DNA of 64,000 bases from assembly GCF_023074075.1 (NCBI RefSeq), contig NZ_JADPKT010000053.1, positions 78,142 through 142,141 of the forward strand, written 5' to 3'. Position numbers and translations under genes: made by a program. Source of the stretch: Bradyrhizobium sp. 138 (lineage in GTDB: Bacteria > Pseudomonadota > Alphaproteobacteria > Rhizobiales > Xanthobacteraceae). Below, in pieces: positions 43,851 to 52,703 of this stretch. Position 1 is the stretch's first letter, and every line of letters begins with the position of its first letter. Under the pieces are notes generated by a model. That model worked only from the letters and a program-made list of their open reading frames with translations, did not search any database and was not told the DNA's origin.

Positions 43851-45065
43851 TCAGGACGGCGCGACCTTGATCGTGCCCGCTTGTCGCAGCGCTTCGATCT
43901 CGTTCGCAGACATGCCGATCTCGCTCAGGATCTCGCCGCTGTGCTCGCCGATCTCGGGTGGATCGTAGCGGTTGGGCAGGCGCCTTCCATCCATGGAAAT
44001 CGGCAGCAGCGGCGTCTTGGCCTCGCCGCCGCCCGGTAGGCGAATCTCGGTCAGACCGCCCGAGCGGTTGAGATGCGGATCATCGAAGAGATCGCCGGGC
44101 TTGTTCACCGGCGCGTAGGGCAAATCGAGCTGCTCGAGACGGGCGGCCAGATCGGCCTTGTCCCATTGCTTGAAGATCTTCGCGATCTCGGGGATCAACC
44201 AGGTGCGATGATCGACGCGGTCGTTGCTGGTCGCAAAGCGCGGATCGGCGAGCCAGGCTTGCCGATCGAAGGCACGACAGAACGCGTCCCATTGCTCTTC
44301 GCCGACGATGGTGACGAACAGCTTCGAGCCGTCTTTTGTATCGAAGAGATCGTAGACCGGCCACGGGCTGTCCTTGATCGAATACGGGATCGACGGCTGG
44401 CCGCTGACCACCTCGCACATCATGGCCTGCGCCATCAGGAACACGTTGTTCTCGTACAGCGCGCTCTGGATGTAGCGACCCCTGCCGGTCCGCTGCCGCT
44501 CGGCGAGCGCAGCCTGGATCGCGATCACGCCGAACATACCGCCCATGACGTCGTTGACCGAGGCCCCGGCACGCATCGGCCGGTCGGGCAAGCCGGTCAT
44601 GTAAGCGAGGCCACCCATCATCTGCACCACCTCGTCAAGCGCGAGGCGGTTCTCGTAAGGCCCAGGCAGATAGCCCTTGAGCGAGCAATAGATCAGGCGC
44701 GGTGCGAAGGCGGCGACGCTCTCGTAGTCGAGACCGATCCGCTTCAGCAGACCCGGCCGGAAGTTCTCGATCAGGACGTCGCTGCTCTGGATCAGCCTGC
44801 GTGCGACGCTCTGGCCTTCCCCGGTCGACGTATCCAGCGCGATGCTGCGCTTGTTGCGGCTGTAGGTGGCGAAGAAGCCGGCGGCCGGCCCCTTGAAATA
44901 CCTGGTACGGTCGCCCTTGGGCGGCTCGACCTTGATCACGTCGGCGCCGAGATCGGCGAGGATCAAGCCGCAGCTCGGCCCCATCACCATCTGGCTGAAC
45001 TCGACGACACGAATGCCGGCGAGCGGACGAAGCTCCGAGGCCGCCCCGCGCTCTGCCGCCGTCAT
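43851..45065 (-). CDS. Class III (CaiB/BaiF) CoA-transferase
   Basis: A 404-residue enzyme. PLAGIRVVEFSQMVMGPSCGLILADLGADVIKVEPP (about residues 14-49) is the family N-terminus, and SVNDVMGGMFGVIAI (about 169-183) contains the catalytic Asp. YSRNKRSIALD is also typical. It moves CoA from a donor such as succinyl-CoA to a carboxylic acid. The gene overlaps the lyase gene by 4 bp, so the acid it activates is probably cleaved by that lyase. Confidence 0.92.
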   Translation of the reverse strand: MTAAERGAASELRPLAGIRVVEFSQMVMGPSCGLILADLGADVIKVEPPKGDRTRYFKGPAAGFFATYSRNKRSIALDTSTGEGQSVARRLIQSSDVLIENFRPGLLKRIGLDYESVAAFAPRLIYCSLKGYLPGPYENRLALDEVVQMMGGLAYMTGLPDRPMRAGASVNDVMGGMFGVIAIQAALAERQRTGRGRYIQSALYENNVFLMAQAMMCEVVSGQPSIPYSIKDSPWPVYDLFDTKDGSKLFVTIVGEEQWDAFCRAFDRQAWLADPRFATSNDRVDHRTWLIPEIAKIFKQWDKADLAARLEQLDLPYAPVNKPGDLFDDPHLNRSGGLTEIRLPGGGEAKTPLLPISMDGRRLPNRYDPPEIGEHSGEILSEIGMSANEIEALRQAGTIKVAPS

Positions 45066-45997
45066 GCCGCCCTCCGCAAAACCTTGGGAATGCCGGCCTC
45101 GTGCAGATGTCCCGTCAAATGTTTTGCCGGGATATGGCGGGCGAGAATCTCGCGCGTTTGCATCAGGCGGTCGAGGTCGATGCCGGTGGAGAGTCCCATG
45201 CGCTCCAGCATGAACACGAGATCCTCGGTGACGATGTTGCCGCGCGCACCGGGAGCAAAGGGACAGCCCCCGAGGCCCGACACCGCGGCGTCGAAACGGC
45301 GGATGTCCGCTTCGAGGCCGGCTACGGCATTGGCAAGGCCCGCGCCGAGCGTGTCGTGCAGATGCAGCCGCAGCGTCATTTGCGACCCGACCTCACGCCG
45401 CACGGCCGTGACGATCTGCCCGATCAGCTTTGGGGTGGCGTAACCGACGGTGTCGGCAAGGCCGATCTCGTCGGCGCGAGCCTCGGCAAAAGCGCGCGCC
45501 ACCCGGCACACGGCCGCTTCGCTGACATCCCCTTCCATCGAGCAGCCGAAGGAGGTGGAGATCGCGCCCATCAATTGCGGCCGCTGGCCGACGGGCCGGG
45601 CATCGATCGCGGCCCGGACCGCGCGAAATCTTTCGATCTGCTCGTCGACCGAGCGGCGCACATTGGCTTGGTTGTGCGTCTCGCTCGCCGAGATAACGAA
45701 ATAGACGGCGTTGACGCCAGCGGCGATGGCGCGCTCGGCCCCCTTCACGTTCGGCACCAGCGCGCCGATGGTTGCCGACTTGTGCGTGAGCGCATGCGCC
45801 ATGACCGCGTCGACGTCGGCGAATTGCGGCACGACCTTTGGCGGCACGAACGATCCGGCATCGATCTCGCGCACGCCGGCAGCTGCGATCGTGTCGATCA
45901 GCGCGCATTTGGCTTCCGTCGGAACGAAGAGGTCCAGGTTCTGGAGACCATCGCGGGGGGCAGCCTCGCAAATGTGAACATCGGGCGCGTGCGCCAT
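45062..45997 (-). CDS. Hydroxymethylglutaryl-CoA lyase-family enzyme
   Basis: A 311-residue TIM-barrel lyase. The catalytic ICEAAPRDGLQN (about residues 9-20) has the Arg-Asp pair. LHLHDTLGAGLANAV (about 207-221) has the metal-binding His residues. SGLGGCPFAPGARGNIVTEDLVFML (about 235-259) is the HMG-CoA lyase signature with its catalytic Cys. It cleaves HMG-CoA to acetyl-CoA and acetoacetate, or a related branched 3-hydroxy-acyl-CoA. It is the first gene of the minus-strand operon and diverges from the GntR regulator gene across 90 bp. Confidence 0.92.
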   Translation of the reverse strand: MAHAPDVHICEAAPRDGLQNLDLFVPTEAKCALIDTIAAAGVREIDAGSFVPPKVVPQFADVDAVMAHALTHKSATIGALVPNVKGAERAIAAGVNAVYFVISASETHNQANVRRSVDEQIERFRAVRAAIDARPVGQRPQLMGAISTSFGCSMEGDVSEAAVCRVARAFAEARADEIGLADTVGYATPKLIGQIVTAVRREVGSQMTLRLHLHDTLGAGLANAVAGLEADIRRFDAAVSGLGGCPFAPGARGNIVTEDLVFMLERMGLSTGIDLDRLMQTREILARHIPAKHLTGHLHEAGIPKVLRRAA

Positions 45998-46087
45998 CGA
46001 GCTCTCTCCTGGTTAATTGTATATTATTGCATAAAAGAACAATCGGTGGGACAATCTGTCAAGCCCCAAAAATTTGCGTGCAGTGCA

Positions 46088-46996
46088 ATGAGCGCATCCG
46101 ACAGTTCCCGACAGCGCAGCGACAAGAACGGTTCCGAACGTGCCGAACACCTTGCCGGGCTGATCATGGCGCTCGCCCGGCGCGAAGGCATGAAAACCGG
46201 AGACCGCCTGATCGAACAAAGGCTTGCGGATGCGCTGGACCTTTCACGTGCGCCGATCCGGCTCGGCCTGAAGGCGCTGGAAGCAGCGGGGCTGGCGCGC
46301 GGCGAGCCGCATCGCGGCTTTGTGCTGGCAAAGAATCCCACCAGCAGCGCTGCCCAGCCGGCGCTCGCGGCGGTCAGGCGCAACGAGCAGGTTTATGCGA
46401 CCGTCGCAGGCGACGTGCTCGCGAGCCGGCTGCCGGCCGACGTCACCGAGGCGGAGCTGATGCGCCGCTATGACGTCACCCGGGCCGAGCTACAGCGGCT
46501 GCTGGACCGGATCGCTGCCGAGGGCTGGATCGCGCGCCTGCCGGGCTATGGCTGGCGCTTTGCGGAGACGGTCTCGAGTCCCGAAGCTCAAACGCAGGCC
46601 AAGGCGTTTCGCGCGGTGATCGAGCCGGCGGCAATCGCGCAGCCGGGCTTTACGCTGCCGCAGGAGGTGATCGTACGCCTGCGCGAGCACCAACAACGCG
46701 TCTTCGAAGGCGAGCTCGAAAAGATGACGATCGGCGAGATCTTTCACTCCGGCTGCGAATTCCATGAAGAGATCATCCGCGGCGCCGGCAATCCCTTCTT
46801 TCTCGAAGCGCTCAGGCGTGTGAACTCGATCAGACGCCTGTTCGCCTATCGCAGCTTCGCCGACCGTGACGGCATGCGGCGCCACGTGCGCGAGCATTTG
46901 CGGCTGCTCGACGTTCTGGAGACGCGACGCTACGCGGAGGCGGCCGACTTGATGGCCAGGCATCTGCAACGCCCGCTGGTGGCGGGCTTGTCGTGA
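46088..46996 (+). CDS. GntR-family transcriptional regulator (FCD type)
   Basis: A 302-residue regulator. An N-terminal winged helix (LAGLIMALARREGMKTGDRLIEQRLADALDLSRAPIRLGLKALEAAGL) is followed by a second winged-helix-like stretch and a helical FCD-like effector domain (EIFHSGCEFHEEIIRGAGNPFFLEALRRVN). Two DNA-binding-like segments in one chain are unusual for the family. It diverges from the lyase/CoA-transferase/ABC operon and probably represses it until an acid ligand binds. The long frame upstream of this ATG is antisense to the lyase gene. A 5-bp inverted repeat ATTGT/ACAAT in the 90-bp gap is a weak operator candidate. Confidence 0.87.
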   Translation: MSASDSSRQRSDKNGSERAEHLAGLIMALARREGMKTGDRLIEQRLADALDLSRAPIRLGLKALEAAGLARGEPHRGFVLAKNPTSSAAQPALAAVRRNEQVYATVAGDVLASRLPADVTEAELMRRYDVTRAELQRLLDRIAAEGWIARLPGYGWRFAETVSSPEAQTQAKAFRAVIEPAAIAQPGFTLPQEVIVRLREHQQRVFEGELEKMTIGEIFHSGCEFHEEIIRGAGNPFFLEALRRVNSIRRLFAYRSFADRDGMRRHVREHLRLLDVLETRRYAEAADLMARHLQRPLVAGLS

Positions 46997-47012
46997 TTCC
47001 CGTGGTGATCGC

Positions 47013-47612
47013 CTAACGCCGAAGGCCGCCCAAGGCCGGCGACTCGCCGGGCAGCATCGACGAGTTGATGTCGCTGTCCATGCGGCCCGATTGCTGCTGG
47101 ATGAAGCCGGCCCCGAACGACAGGCTGAGATTGGAGGTCGGCTTGAATTCGACACCCGCGAACCCGCCGAAACCAGGCGCGGCGCTGGAGGTGAGCGGCG
47201 CCAGCGAGCTGCCGATGCCGTTGCCGAATTTCAGCGTGTCGAAGCCAGCAAAGAACGTGACGGGCATGCCGCCAGCCGTCTTGGTGTTGTAGCCGAACTG
47301 CGTGCTATCGTAGGAAAGCGCGCTGAAATTGCCGGCGGAACCGGCCTGATTGAAGCCGCTCAAACCCAAATTGCCGCGCTCACTGCCGACGAAGAAACCG
47401 TTCGCATAGCTGGTACGCCAAGCGCCATCGCCGGCGTTGAAGCTCGGAAAGCTGCCGTAGGCATCGGAGCTTTGGCCGGCGCCGCCGCCGAGGCCGAAAG
47501 GCCCGCCGGGGATCCAATATCGCAGCGGCGCGACCTGTGCATGAACCGCCCCTCCGCCGAGACAGAGCACTGCGAGAGCTGCAAGAGCACATGAACGTGC
47601 AAGGTTGAACAT
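47013..47612 (-). CDS. Exported hypothetical protein, possible outer-membrane barrel
   Basis: A 199-residue protein with a signal peptide (MFNLARSCALAALAVLCLGG, cleavage near VHA-Q at residue 26). The mature part is rich in Gly, Ser, Phe and Tyr, with alternating patterns such as NLSLSFGAGF and MPVTFFAGFDTLKFGNG that suit short beta strands of a small barrel or surface protein. No catalytic motif is visible. It converges with the GntR regulator gene with 16 bp between stops. Confidence 0.7.
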   Translation of the reverse strand: MFNLARSCALAALAVLCLGGGAVHAQVAPLRYWIPGGPFGLGGGAGQSSDAYGSFPSFNAGDGAWRTSYANGFFVGSERGNLGLSGFNQAGSAGNFSALSYDSTQFGYNTKTAGGMPVTFFAGFDTLKFGNGIGSSLAPLTSSAAPGFGGFAGVEFKPTSNLSLSFGAGFIQQQSGRMDSDINSSMLPGESPALGGLRR

Positions 47613-47718
47613 TCAGAGTACCGTCCAGAATTTTGCAAATTATAGTCCTCGAACATCATCAATGCCAGCGGAGTGACCGGCGTTACGACCGCAGGTCTCC
47701 CCGGGGGAACAGCACCTG

Positions 47719-48528
47719 ATGCCGCACGATCCGTTGCTCACCCGCCTGACATCCGCTCTTGCCGAAGTCCCAGGCGTTCAGGCCGTCGTGCTCGGCGGCT
47801 CACGCGGGCGGGGCAGCGCGCATGCTGCGTCGGACTACGATATCGGCCTCTATTTCAGGACGGCGATTCTGCTGGATACCGAACGGTTGTTGGCCGCCGC
47901 AAAGGATGTCGCTGACGACCCCGCGGCCACGGCCGTGACGCCGGTCGGCGAATGGGGACCATGGATCGTCGGCGGCGCCTGGCTGTCGGTCGAGGGCCGC
48001 AAGGTCGACCTGCTCTACCGTAACGCAGACGCGGTCGAGGCCGTCATGGAATCCTGCGGCGCCGGCGTGGTCACCATGGACTACCAGCCCGGTCATCCGC
48101 ACGGCTTCTGTTCGGCGATCTGGATGGGCGAGATCGCGTATTGTCAGCCTCTGCACGATCCGCAGGGCGTGATCGCGCGGCTGAAATCGATCGCCCTGCC
48201 CTATCCTCGCCCAATGCGCGAAGCCCTGATCCAGCGCTTCCAGTGGGAAATCCTTTTTGGCATCGAGAACGCCGAGCTCGCCATTGCGCGGGGTGATCGA
48301 ACCCACGTCGCCGGATGTCTCTACAGATCGCTCGCCTGCATCGCGCAGATGCTGTTCGCGCTCAACGAGCGCTATCTGATCAACGAAAAGGGCGCGCTCC
48401 AGGAGGCGGCTCGCCTGCCGCTCACGATCCCGCATCTGGCAGAACGCACTGACGATGTCTGGCGGCTGATCGGCGATGGCGCCTTGCCTCCGCCTGTGAA
48501 GTCTTGCGCAAGATCGACCGGCAGTTGA
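47719..48528 (+). CDS. Nucleotidyltransferase-domain protein, C-terminus probably frameshifted
   Basis: A protein of 269 residues in the given frame. VVLGGSRGRGSAHAASDYDIGLYF (about residues 24-47) is the nucleotidyltransferase signature with GS and D-x-D, as in minimal nucleotidyltransferases and aminoglycoside enzymes. The last 20 codons (PPPVKSCARSTGS) have unusual codons for this genome. From about 48480 the next frame reads LASACEVLRKIDRQLKVLSQ and ends at 48545, five bases before the next gene. A one-base deletion near 48480 most likely changed the end, in the strain or in the read. Confidence 0.8.
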   Translation: MPHDPLLTRLTSALAEVPGVQAVVLGGSRGRGSAHAASDYDIGLYFRTAILLDTERLLAAAKDVADDPAATAVTPVGEWGPWIVGGAWLSVEGRKVDLLYRNADAVEAVMESCGAGVVTMDYQPGHPHGFCSAIWMGEIAYCQPLHDPQGVIARLKSIALPYPRPMREALIQRFQWEILFGIENAELAIARGDRTHVAGCLYRSLACIAQMLFALNERYLINEKGALQEAARLPLTIPHLAERTDDVWRLIGDGALPPPVKSCARSTGS

Positions 48529-48549
48529 AGGTGCTGTCTCAATGAAGGC

Positions 48550-49335
48550 ATGGAGAGCTCGGTGACATCTGACGGTCCGGTCGTCTACGAACGTGTCGAC
48601 AACATCGCGCGCATCACGCTGCGCCGCCCGCCCGTCAATGCGCTGAGCCTCGAGATGATCCGCAGCGTTGTCGCAGCGTTCCGCCGCGCGGCGGACGATG
48701 ACGGCGCGCGCGTGGTCGTGCTGGCGAGTGCATTTGCAAAACGCTTTTCAGCGGGCCTCGATCTCGACATCCTGCTCGGCAGATCCGGCGCCGAGATCCG
48801 CGAATTCCTCCAGGCGCTCTATATCGACCTCTACGATGCTCAGTATGGGTTGGGAAAGCCGTCGATCGCCGCGGTCGGTGGCGCGGCGCGCGGCGGCGGC
48901 ATGACCATGGCGGTGTCCTGCGACGTGGTGCTGGCGGCCGAGAGCGCGACGTTCGGCTATCCCGAGATCGACGTCGGCGTCATCCCGGCGATCCACTACG
49001 CACATCTGCCGCGCATCGTCGGACGCCATCGTGCCTTCGAGCTGCTGTTCACCGGCCGGGTCTTCAGCGCCATGGAAGCATGCGAACTTGGTGTCATTAA
49101 CCGCGTCGTCGGCGATGCCGAACTCGAGGCGGAGGTGCTGAAGCTTGCGGCGCAATTCTCCGCCAAATCGGCCGCGGTGCTGCGGATGGGCCGCGCGGCC
49201 TTCATGCGCCAGATCGATCTCGACTATCGACGCAGCATCGCCAGCGCCGTGGACGATTTCTGCAACGTCGCGACGTCGGATGAGGCGCAGGAGGGGTTGC
49301 GGGCGTTTGTGGAGAAGCGGCCGCCGAAATGGTGA
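48550..49335 (+). CDS. Enoyl-CoA hydratase/isomerase family protein
   Basis: A 261-residue crotonase-fold enzyme. ARITLRRPPVNALSLEMI (about residues 19-36), FSAGLDLDILLG (first oxyanion region, about 66-77) and IAAVGGAARGGGMTMAVSCDVVLAAESATFGYPEIDVGVIP are clear; the last keeps a Glu-like position in FGYPEID. The rest shows normal helices. It may act in beta-oxidation or in degradation of a specific acid. A GTG at 48562 is an alternative start. It follows the nucleotidyltransferase gene directly. Confidence 0.88.
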   Translation: MESSVTSDGPVVYERVDNIARITLRRPPVNALSLEMIRSVVAAFRRAADDDGARVVVLASAFAKRFSAGLDLDILLGRSGAEIREFLQALYIDLYDAQYGLGKPSIAAVGGAARGGGMTMAVSCDVVLAAESATFGYPEIDVGVIPAIHYAHLPRIVGRHRAFELLFTGRVFSAMEACELGVINRVVGDAELEAEVLKLAAQFSAKSAAVLRMGRAAFMRQIDLDYRRSIASAVDDFCNVATSDEAQEGLRAFVEKRPPKW

Positions 49336-49343
49336 GGCGGCGT

Positions 49344-49979
49344 TCAGGCGGTCCTGTCCACGGAGGATGACGTATCGGCCGGCGGATATTTCGTCACCGG
49401 CACCATGAACGATTTCGTGCCGACCTGGTAGATGACCTTGCCGTTCTGACCGTCGTCGGTCGCGATCTGCGCCTGACCGAACATGATGACGTTCTTGTAG
49501 ACGTAGCCGGTGCCCTGGCGCGTGACGCCGTCGGTGGTGACGCTGACCTGCGCTTCCTTGCCGTTGACGGAAAGCACCTTGAAGCTCGCGCTCTTGCCGT
49601 TGTCGGGAGAATAGCCGCCCCAGCTGCCCATGAGGCGGCTGTCGGAAGCCGGCGGGGCTTGCTTCTCGAGGTTTGCGGTCTGCTTGCCGGCGCCGCCGAA
49701 CGAGAACAGCATCACCATGTTCTTGCCGTCCTTGGTGCCGACCGTGACCCCACCGAAGGTGATGAGCGTGCCCTGGACCTCGGCAAAGCCGCGCTCGGTG
49801 TGCCCGTTATGGGTGTACTCGACCTGCGCCCGGGCACCGCGGATGTTCACGACCTTGAACCCGACGGGCTGGTTGTTGCCCACCCAATTGCCCTTCCAGT
49901 CGCCGACCAGAGCGCTCTGGTGATACAGGCGCTCATTGGCGGGCGATATCTGGTTGGTGCTCGATGTGACGATGGCCAT
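49344..49979 (-). CDS. Hypothetical protein with internal duplication
   Basis: A 211-residue protein made of two similar halves. WKGNWVGNNQPVGFKVVNIRG...ITFGGVTVGTKDGKN (about 28-82) aligns with MGSWGGYSPDNGKSASFKVLSVNG...IMFGQAQIATDDGQN (about 117-178). Each half looks like a small beta-rich barrel of G.W.G...GFKV..I type. No signal peptide is visible. The ATG at 49979 is chosen over a TTG at 50006. The fold suggests a ligand-binding or surface-associated role. It converges with the enoyl-CoA hydratase gene with 8 bp between stops. Confidence 0.72.
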   Translation of the reverse strand: MAIVTSSTNQISPANERLYHQSALVGDWKGNWVGNNQPVGFKVVNIRGARAQVEYTHNGHTERGFAEVQGTLITFGGVTVGTKDGKNMVMLFSFGGAGKQTANLEKQAPPASDSRLMGSWGGYSPDNGKSASFKVLSVNGKEAQVSVTTDGVTRQGTGYVYKNVIMFGQAQIATDDGQNGKVIYQVGTKSFMVPVTKYPPADTSSSVDRTA

Positions 49980-50151
49980 TGCAGTGCTCGGAGACAGGTC
50001 CGACAAACCCGCTTTCGTTCGCCCCAGCTTACGTCAGGATGCCGGCTGGAAACGGACGGAAACCGACTGATTAGGGCCATGCACCGGTTAACGAGCGGTT
50101 AAATTCGACCGCCGGGCGAGATGAGGCGAAAGGTCCCCAGGGAGTGCGCTA

Positions 50152-51015
50152 TCAGCGGCCCCAGCGGTCCGACCAGATTTTCTCGCCGATCAGGCAATTG
50201 ACGCGCGGCTCCTTGTCCGCGACGCGCATCGTGGGGCGCTCCGGCGTGCGGCCGGCAACCTCCATCAGCAGCTTGGTGCGGATCGCTTCCTTGAACTTGT
50301 CGCGGTCCTTGATCGTGATGACGAAGGAGCCGGGACCGCCGATGACGCAGTCCTCGTAGTAGAAATCGAGATTGTCGATGTCCATGGTCGAATAGGACGG
50401 CTCCTTGACCATGATCGGCAGGCCGTTGATGACGACGCCCTTCTCCAGCGCGGCGTCTCGCGCCACCGTGACCGGGCCGCCATTGTTGTTGGGGCCGTCG
50501 CCGGAAATGTCGATCACGCGGCGCAGGCCCCGATAGGGATCCTCGTCAAACAGCGGCATCGCGAAAGTGATCGCGCCGGAGATCGAGGTGCGCGAGGCGC
50601 GCCGGATCGGCGTCTTCATGATCTCGGCGGCGACCGCATCCGCCGTCTCGGGGCCGTCGACCAGCCGCCAGGGAATGATGATCTTCTGGTCGCTCGAGGC
50701 GGCCCATTCGAAATAGGTCACGGCGATCCGGCCGTTCGGACCGAGCTTCAGAGCCTGGAGGAACTCCTTCGACTGGATCGCCTGCGCATAGCCCTCGCGC
50801 TGGATCGCGAGTTCGTCCATGTCCATGGAGTAGGACACGTCGACCGCGAGGATCAGCTCGACGTCGACCGTCTGCGCGTCTCTGTCGCCCGCGAGCCGCT
50901 GCGGCTGATGTTTGGGCGGTTCGAATTTCGGCCCTGGTGCCGCGACGCCCGCGACGTCCCCTCCGGCAAACATGCCGGCAACCAACACAGCCCCGATCGA
51001 GAACAGCAAGCGCAT
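50152..51015 (-). CDS. DUF1194 / von Willebrand factor A-like exported protein
   Basis: A 287-residue protein. A signal peptide (MRLLFSIGAVLVAGMFAGG) is followed by a VWA-like domain: VDVELILAVDVSYSMDMDEL contains the DxSxS metal site (about residues 59-63), SRTSISGAITFAM the second loop, and IDISGDGPNNNGG the third. This layout matches DUF1194, common in rhizobia and probably periplasmic. Such domains bind divalent metal and protein partners. No partner gene is adjacent. Confidence 0.85.
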   Translation of the reverse strand: MRLLFSIGAVLVAGMFAGGDVAGVAAPGPKFEPPKHQPQRLAGDRDAQTVDVELILAVDVSYSMDMDELAIQREGYAQAIQSKEFLQALKLGPNGRIAVTYFEWAASSDQKIIIPWRLVDGPETADAVAAEIMKTPIRRASRTSISGAITFAMPLFDEDPYRGLRRVIDISGDGPNNNGGPVTVARDAALEKGVVINGLPIMVKEPSYSTMDIDNLDFYYEDCVIGGPGSFVITIKDRDKFKEAIRTKLLMEVAGRTPERPTMRVADKEPRVNCLIGEKIWSDRWGR

Positions 51016-51305
51016 CGCGGCCTCCCGTCGTATGACGTGATGGTGACATGCAATCGCCGAGCCGCAAAGGGCGAAGATCGCTTGCGCTTCACATTCAAGT
51101 TAAGAAGCGGCGGGCCGGGAAGCTGCGGGCTGCAATGTGCGCGCTTTGCGCAAAGCTGCCGCCGTGTTGCCACGCTCGCGCCGCCGGACACGCCCGGTCG
51201 CTCGCATCATCGGGCTCACGGGCGAAGCTGGAACGACAAGCCGCGGGACAGAACTCCCCGCCTACTTGTCCGGCACAATTTCCATGCTAGGTTGGCCGCA
51301 CAGAT

Positions 51306-51370
51306 GGGGATGGAGTCCCCCGATAACCGCCCGGCGGTCGATGACCGCAGTGGGCTGATGACTCCTGCTT
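51306..51370 (+). promoter_or_regulatory. Fluoride riboswitch (crcB motif)
   Basis: The leader contains GGGGATGGAGTCCCC, then GATAACCGCC, a variable hairpin (CGGTCGATGACCG), and GGGCTGATGACTCCTGC. These match the conserved parts of the fluoride-sensing crcB RNA (the GATGG stem-loop, the AACCGCC strand and CTGATGACTCCT). The terminator at 51418-51440 follows, and the operon behind it encodes two CrcB fluoride channels. Fluoride binding should prevent termination and switch the operon on. The 285 bp before it (51016-51300) holds no visible gene. Confidence 0.93.
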
Positions 51371-51417
51371 GAGGTGGGGCAATGTTTGAGCCTCTGCCTT
51401 CGGCGGGAGCATGGACA

Positions 51418-51440
51418 AACCCGCCAATGGCGGGTTTTTT
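51418..51440 (+). terminator. Intrinsic terminator of the fluoride riboswitch
   Basis: A perfect 8-bp stem (AACCCGCC / GGCGGGTT, loop AAT) runs into a T stretch. Its position 48 bp after the riboswitch core and 36 bp before the first gene suits a ligand-controlled expression platform. Confidence 0.9.
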
Positions 51441-51475
51441 GTTGTCTGGTGCAAAGGCCAGGAGAAGGCGAAGTC

Positions 51476-52687
51476 GTGACGACGACGACACCGAATGCCG
51501 AGCGTGCGGGGCTGCCCAGGGGAGTGTGGGTGCTCGGCTTCGTCTCGATGCTGATGGATATCTCCTCCGAGATGATCCATGCGCTGCTGCCGCTCTATCT
51601 CGTCACCGTGCTTGGCGCTTCGACGCTGACCGTCGGCTTCATCGAGGGCATTGCGGAGGCAACCGCCTCGATCACCAAGATCTTTTCCGGCGCATTGTCC
51701 GACTGGCTCGGCCGTCGCAAGCTGCTCGCCGCACTCGGCTATGGACTTGCCGCGCTGACAAAGCCGCTGTTCCCGCTCGCGCCCAGCGTCGGATGGCTGG
51801 TGGCTGCGCGCTTCATCGATCGCGTCGGCAAGGGCATTCGCGGCGCGCCGCGCGATGCGCTGATCGCCGATATCGCCCCGGTCGGCCTGCGCGGGGCGAG
51901 CTTTGGCCTGCGCCAATCACTCGACACGATCGGCGCCTTCATGGGGCCGCTCGCGGCGATAGGCCTGATGTGGTGGACGGCAGACAATTTCACCGCGGTG
52001 TTCTGGATGGCGGTGCTGCCGGCCTTCCTGTCCTTCGGCTTGATCGCGTTCGCGGTGAGCGAACCGGAGCCGGACCCGAGCCGTGAGCCTGCAAAGAATC
52101 CGCTCAACCTCGCCGCAATGCGGCAACTCGGAGCGATCTATTGGCGCGTGGTGGCCGTCGGCATCGTCTTCACGCTCGCGCGCTTCAGCGAGGCCTTTCT
52201 GATCCTGCGCGCACAGAACATCGGGCTCAATGCGATGTGGGTGCCGGCAGTGCTGGTGCTGATGAACATCGCCTACGCCCTGTCGGCCTATCCGGCCGGC
52301 GTGCTCTCCGACCGGATCAACCGGACCGGCCTGCTCGCGCTCGGGCTCGTCTTCCTCGCTGGTGCCGATCTGGCGCTCGCTCTACTGCCGAATCTGGCAG
52401 GCCTCGGGCTCGGAGTCGTGCTGTGGGGGCTGCATATGGGACTGACACAGGGCCTGCTCTCGGCCCTCGTCGCTGACGCCGCGCCGCCGAACCTGCGCGG
52501 CACCGCGTTCGGCTATTTCAATCTGTTCACCGGCCTCGCCCTGCTGGCCGCGAGCGTGATCGCGGGGGCGCTGTGGGACGCCTATGGTCCGGCCGGAACG
52601 TTCCTTGCGGGGCTTGGCTTCGCGCTGGTTTCGCTTCTGGGATTGCTCGCCGTCGGCGATGGTCTGGCGGCGGAGGATAAAGGATGA
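51476..52687 (+). CDS. MFS transporter in fluoride-riboswitch operon
   Basis: A 403-residue protein with about 12 membrane segments. The loop 2-3 motif is GALSDWLGRRKLL (about residues 72-84), with FIDRVGKGIRGAPRDALIADIAP (about 119-141) and a second-half AGVLSDRINRTGLL. The RVGKGIRGAPRDAL pattern marks a subgroup of MFS proteins of uncertain substrate. The GTG at 51476 has GGAGAAGG upstream. It is the first gene behind the fluoride riboswitch and is followed by two crcB genes, so a role in fluoride or related anion export is likely but not proven. Confidence 0.88.
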   Translation: MTTTTPNAERAGLPRGVWVLGFVSMLMDISSEMIHALLPLYLVTVLGASTLTVGFIEGIAEATASITKIFSGALSDWLGRRKLLAALGYGLAALTKPLFPLAPSVGWLVAARFIDRVGKGIRGAPRDALIADIAPVGLRGASFGLRQSLDTIGAFMGPLAAIGLMWWTADNFTAVFWMAVLPAFLSFGLIAFAVSEPEPDPSREPAKNPLNLAAMRQLGAIYWRVVAVGIVFTLARFSEAFLILRAQNIGLNAMWVPAVLVLMNIAYALSAYPAGVLSDRINRTGLLALGLVFLAGADLALALLPNLAGLGLGVVLWGLHMGLTQGLLSALVADAAPPNLRGTAFGYFNLFTGLALLAASVIAGALWDAYGPAGTFLAGLGFALVSLLGLLAVGDGLAAEDKG

Positions 52688-52703
52688 CGGGAGGCTGTTC
52701 ATC

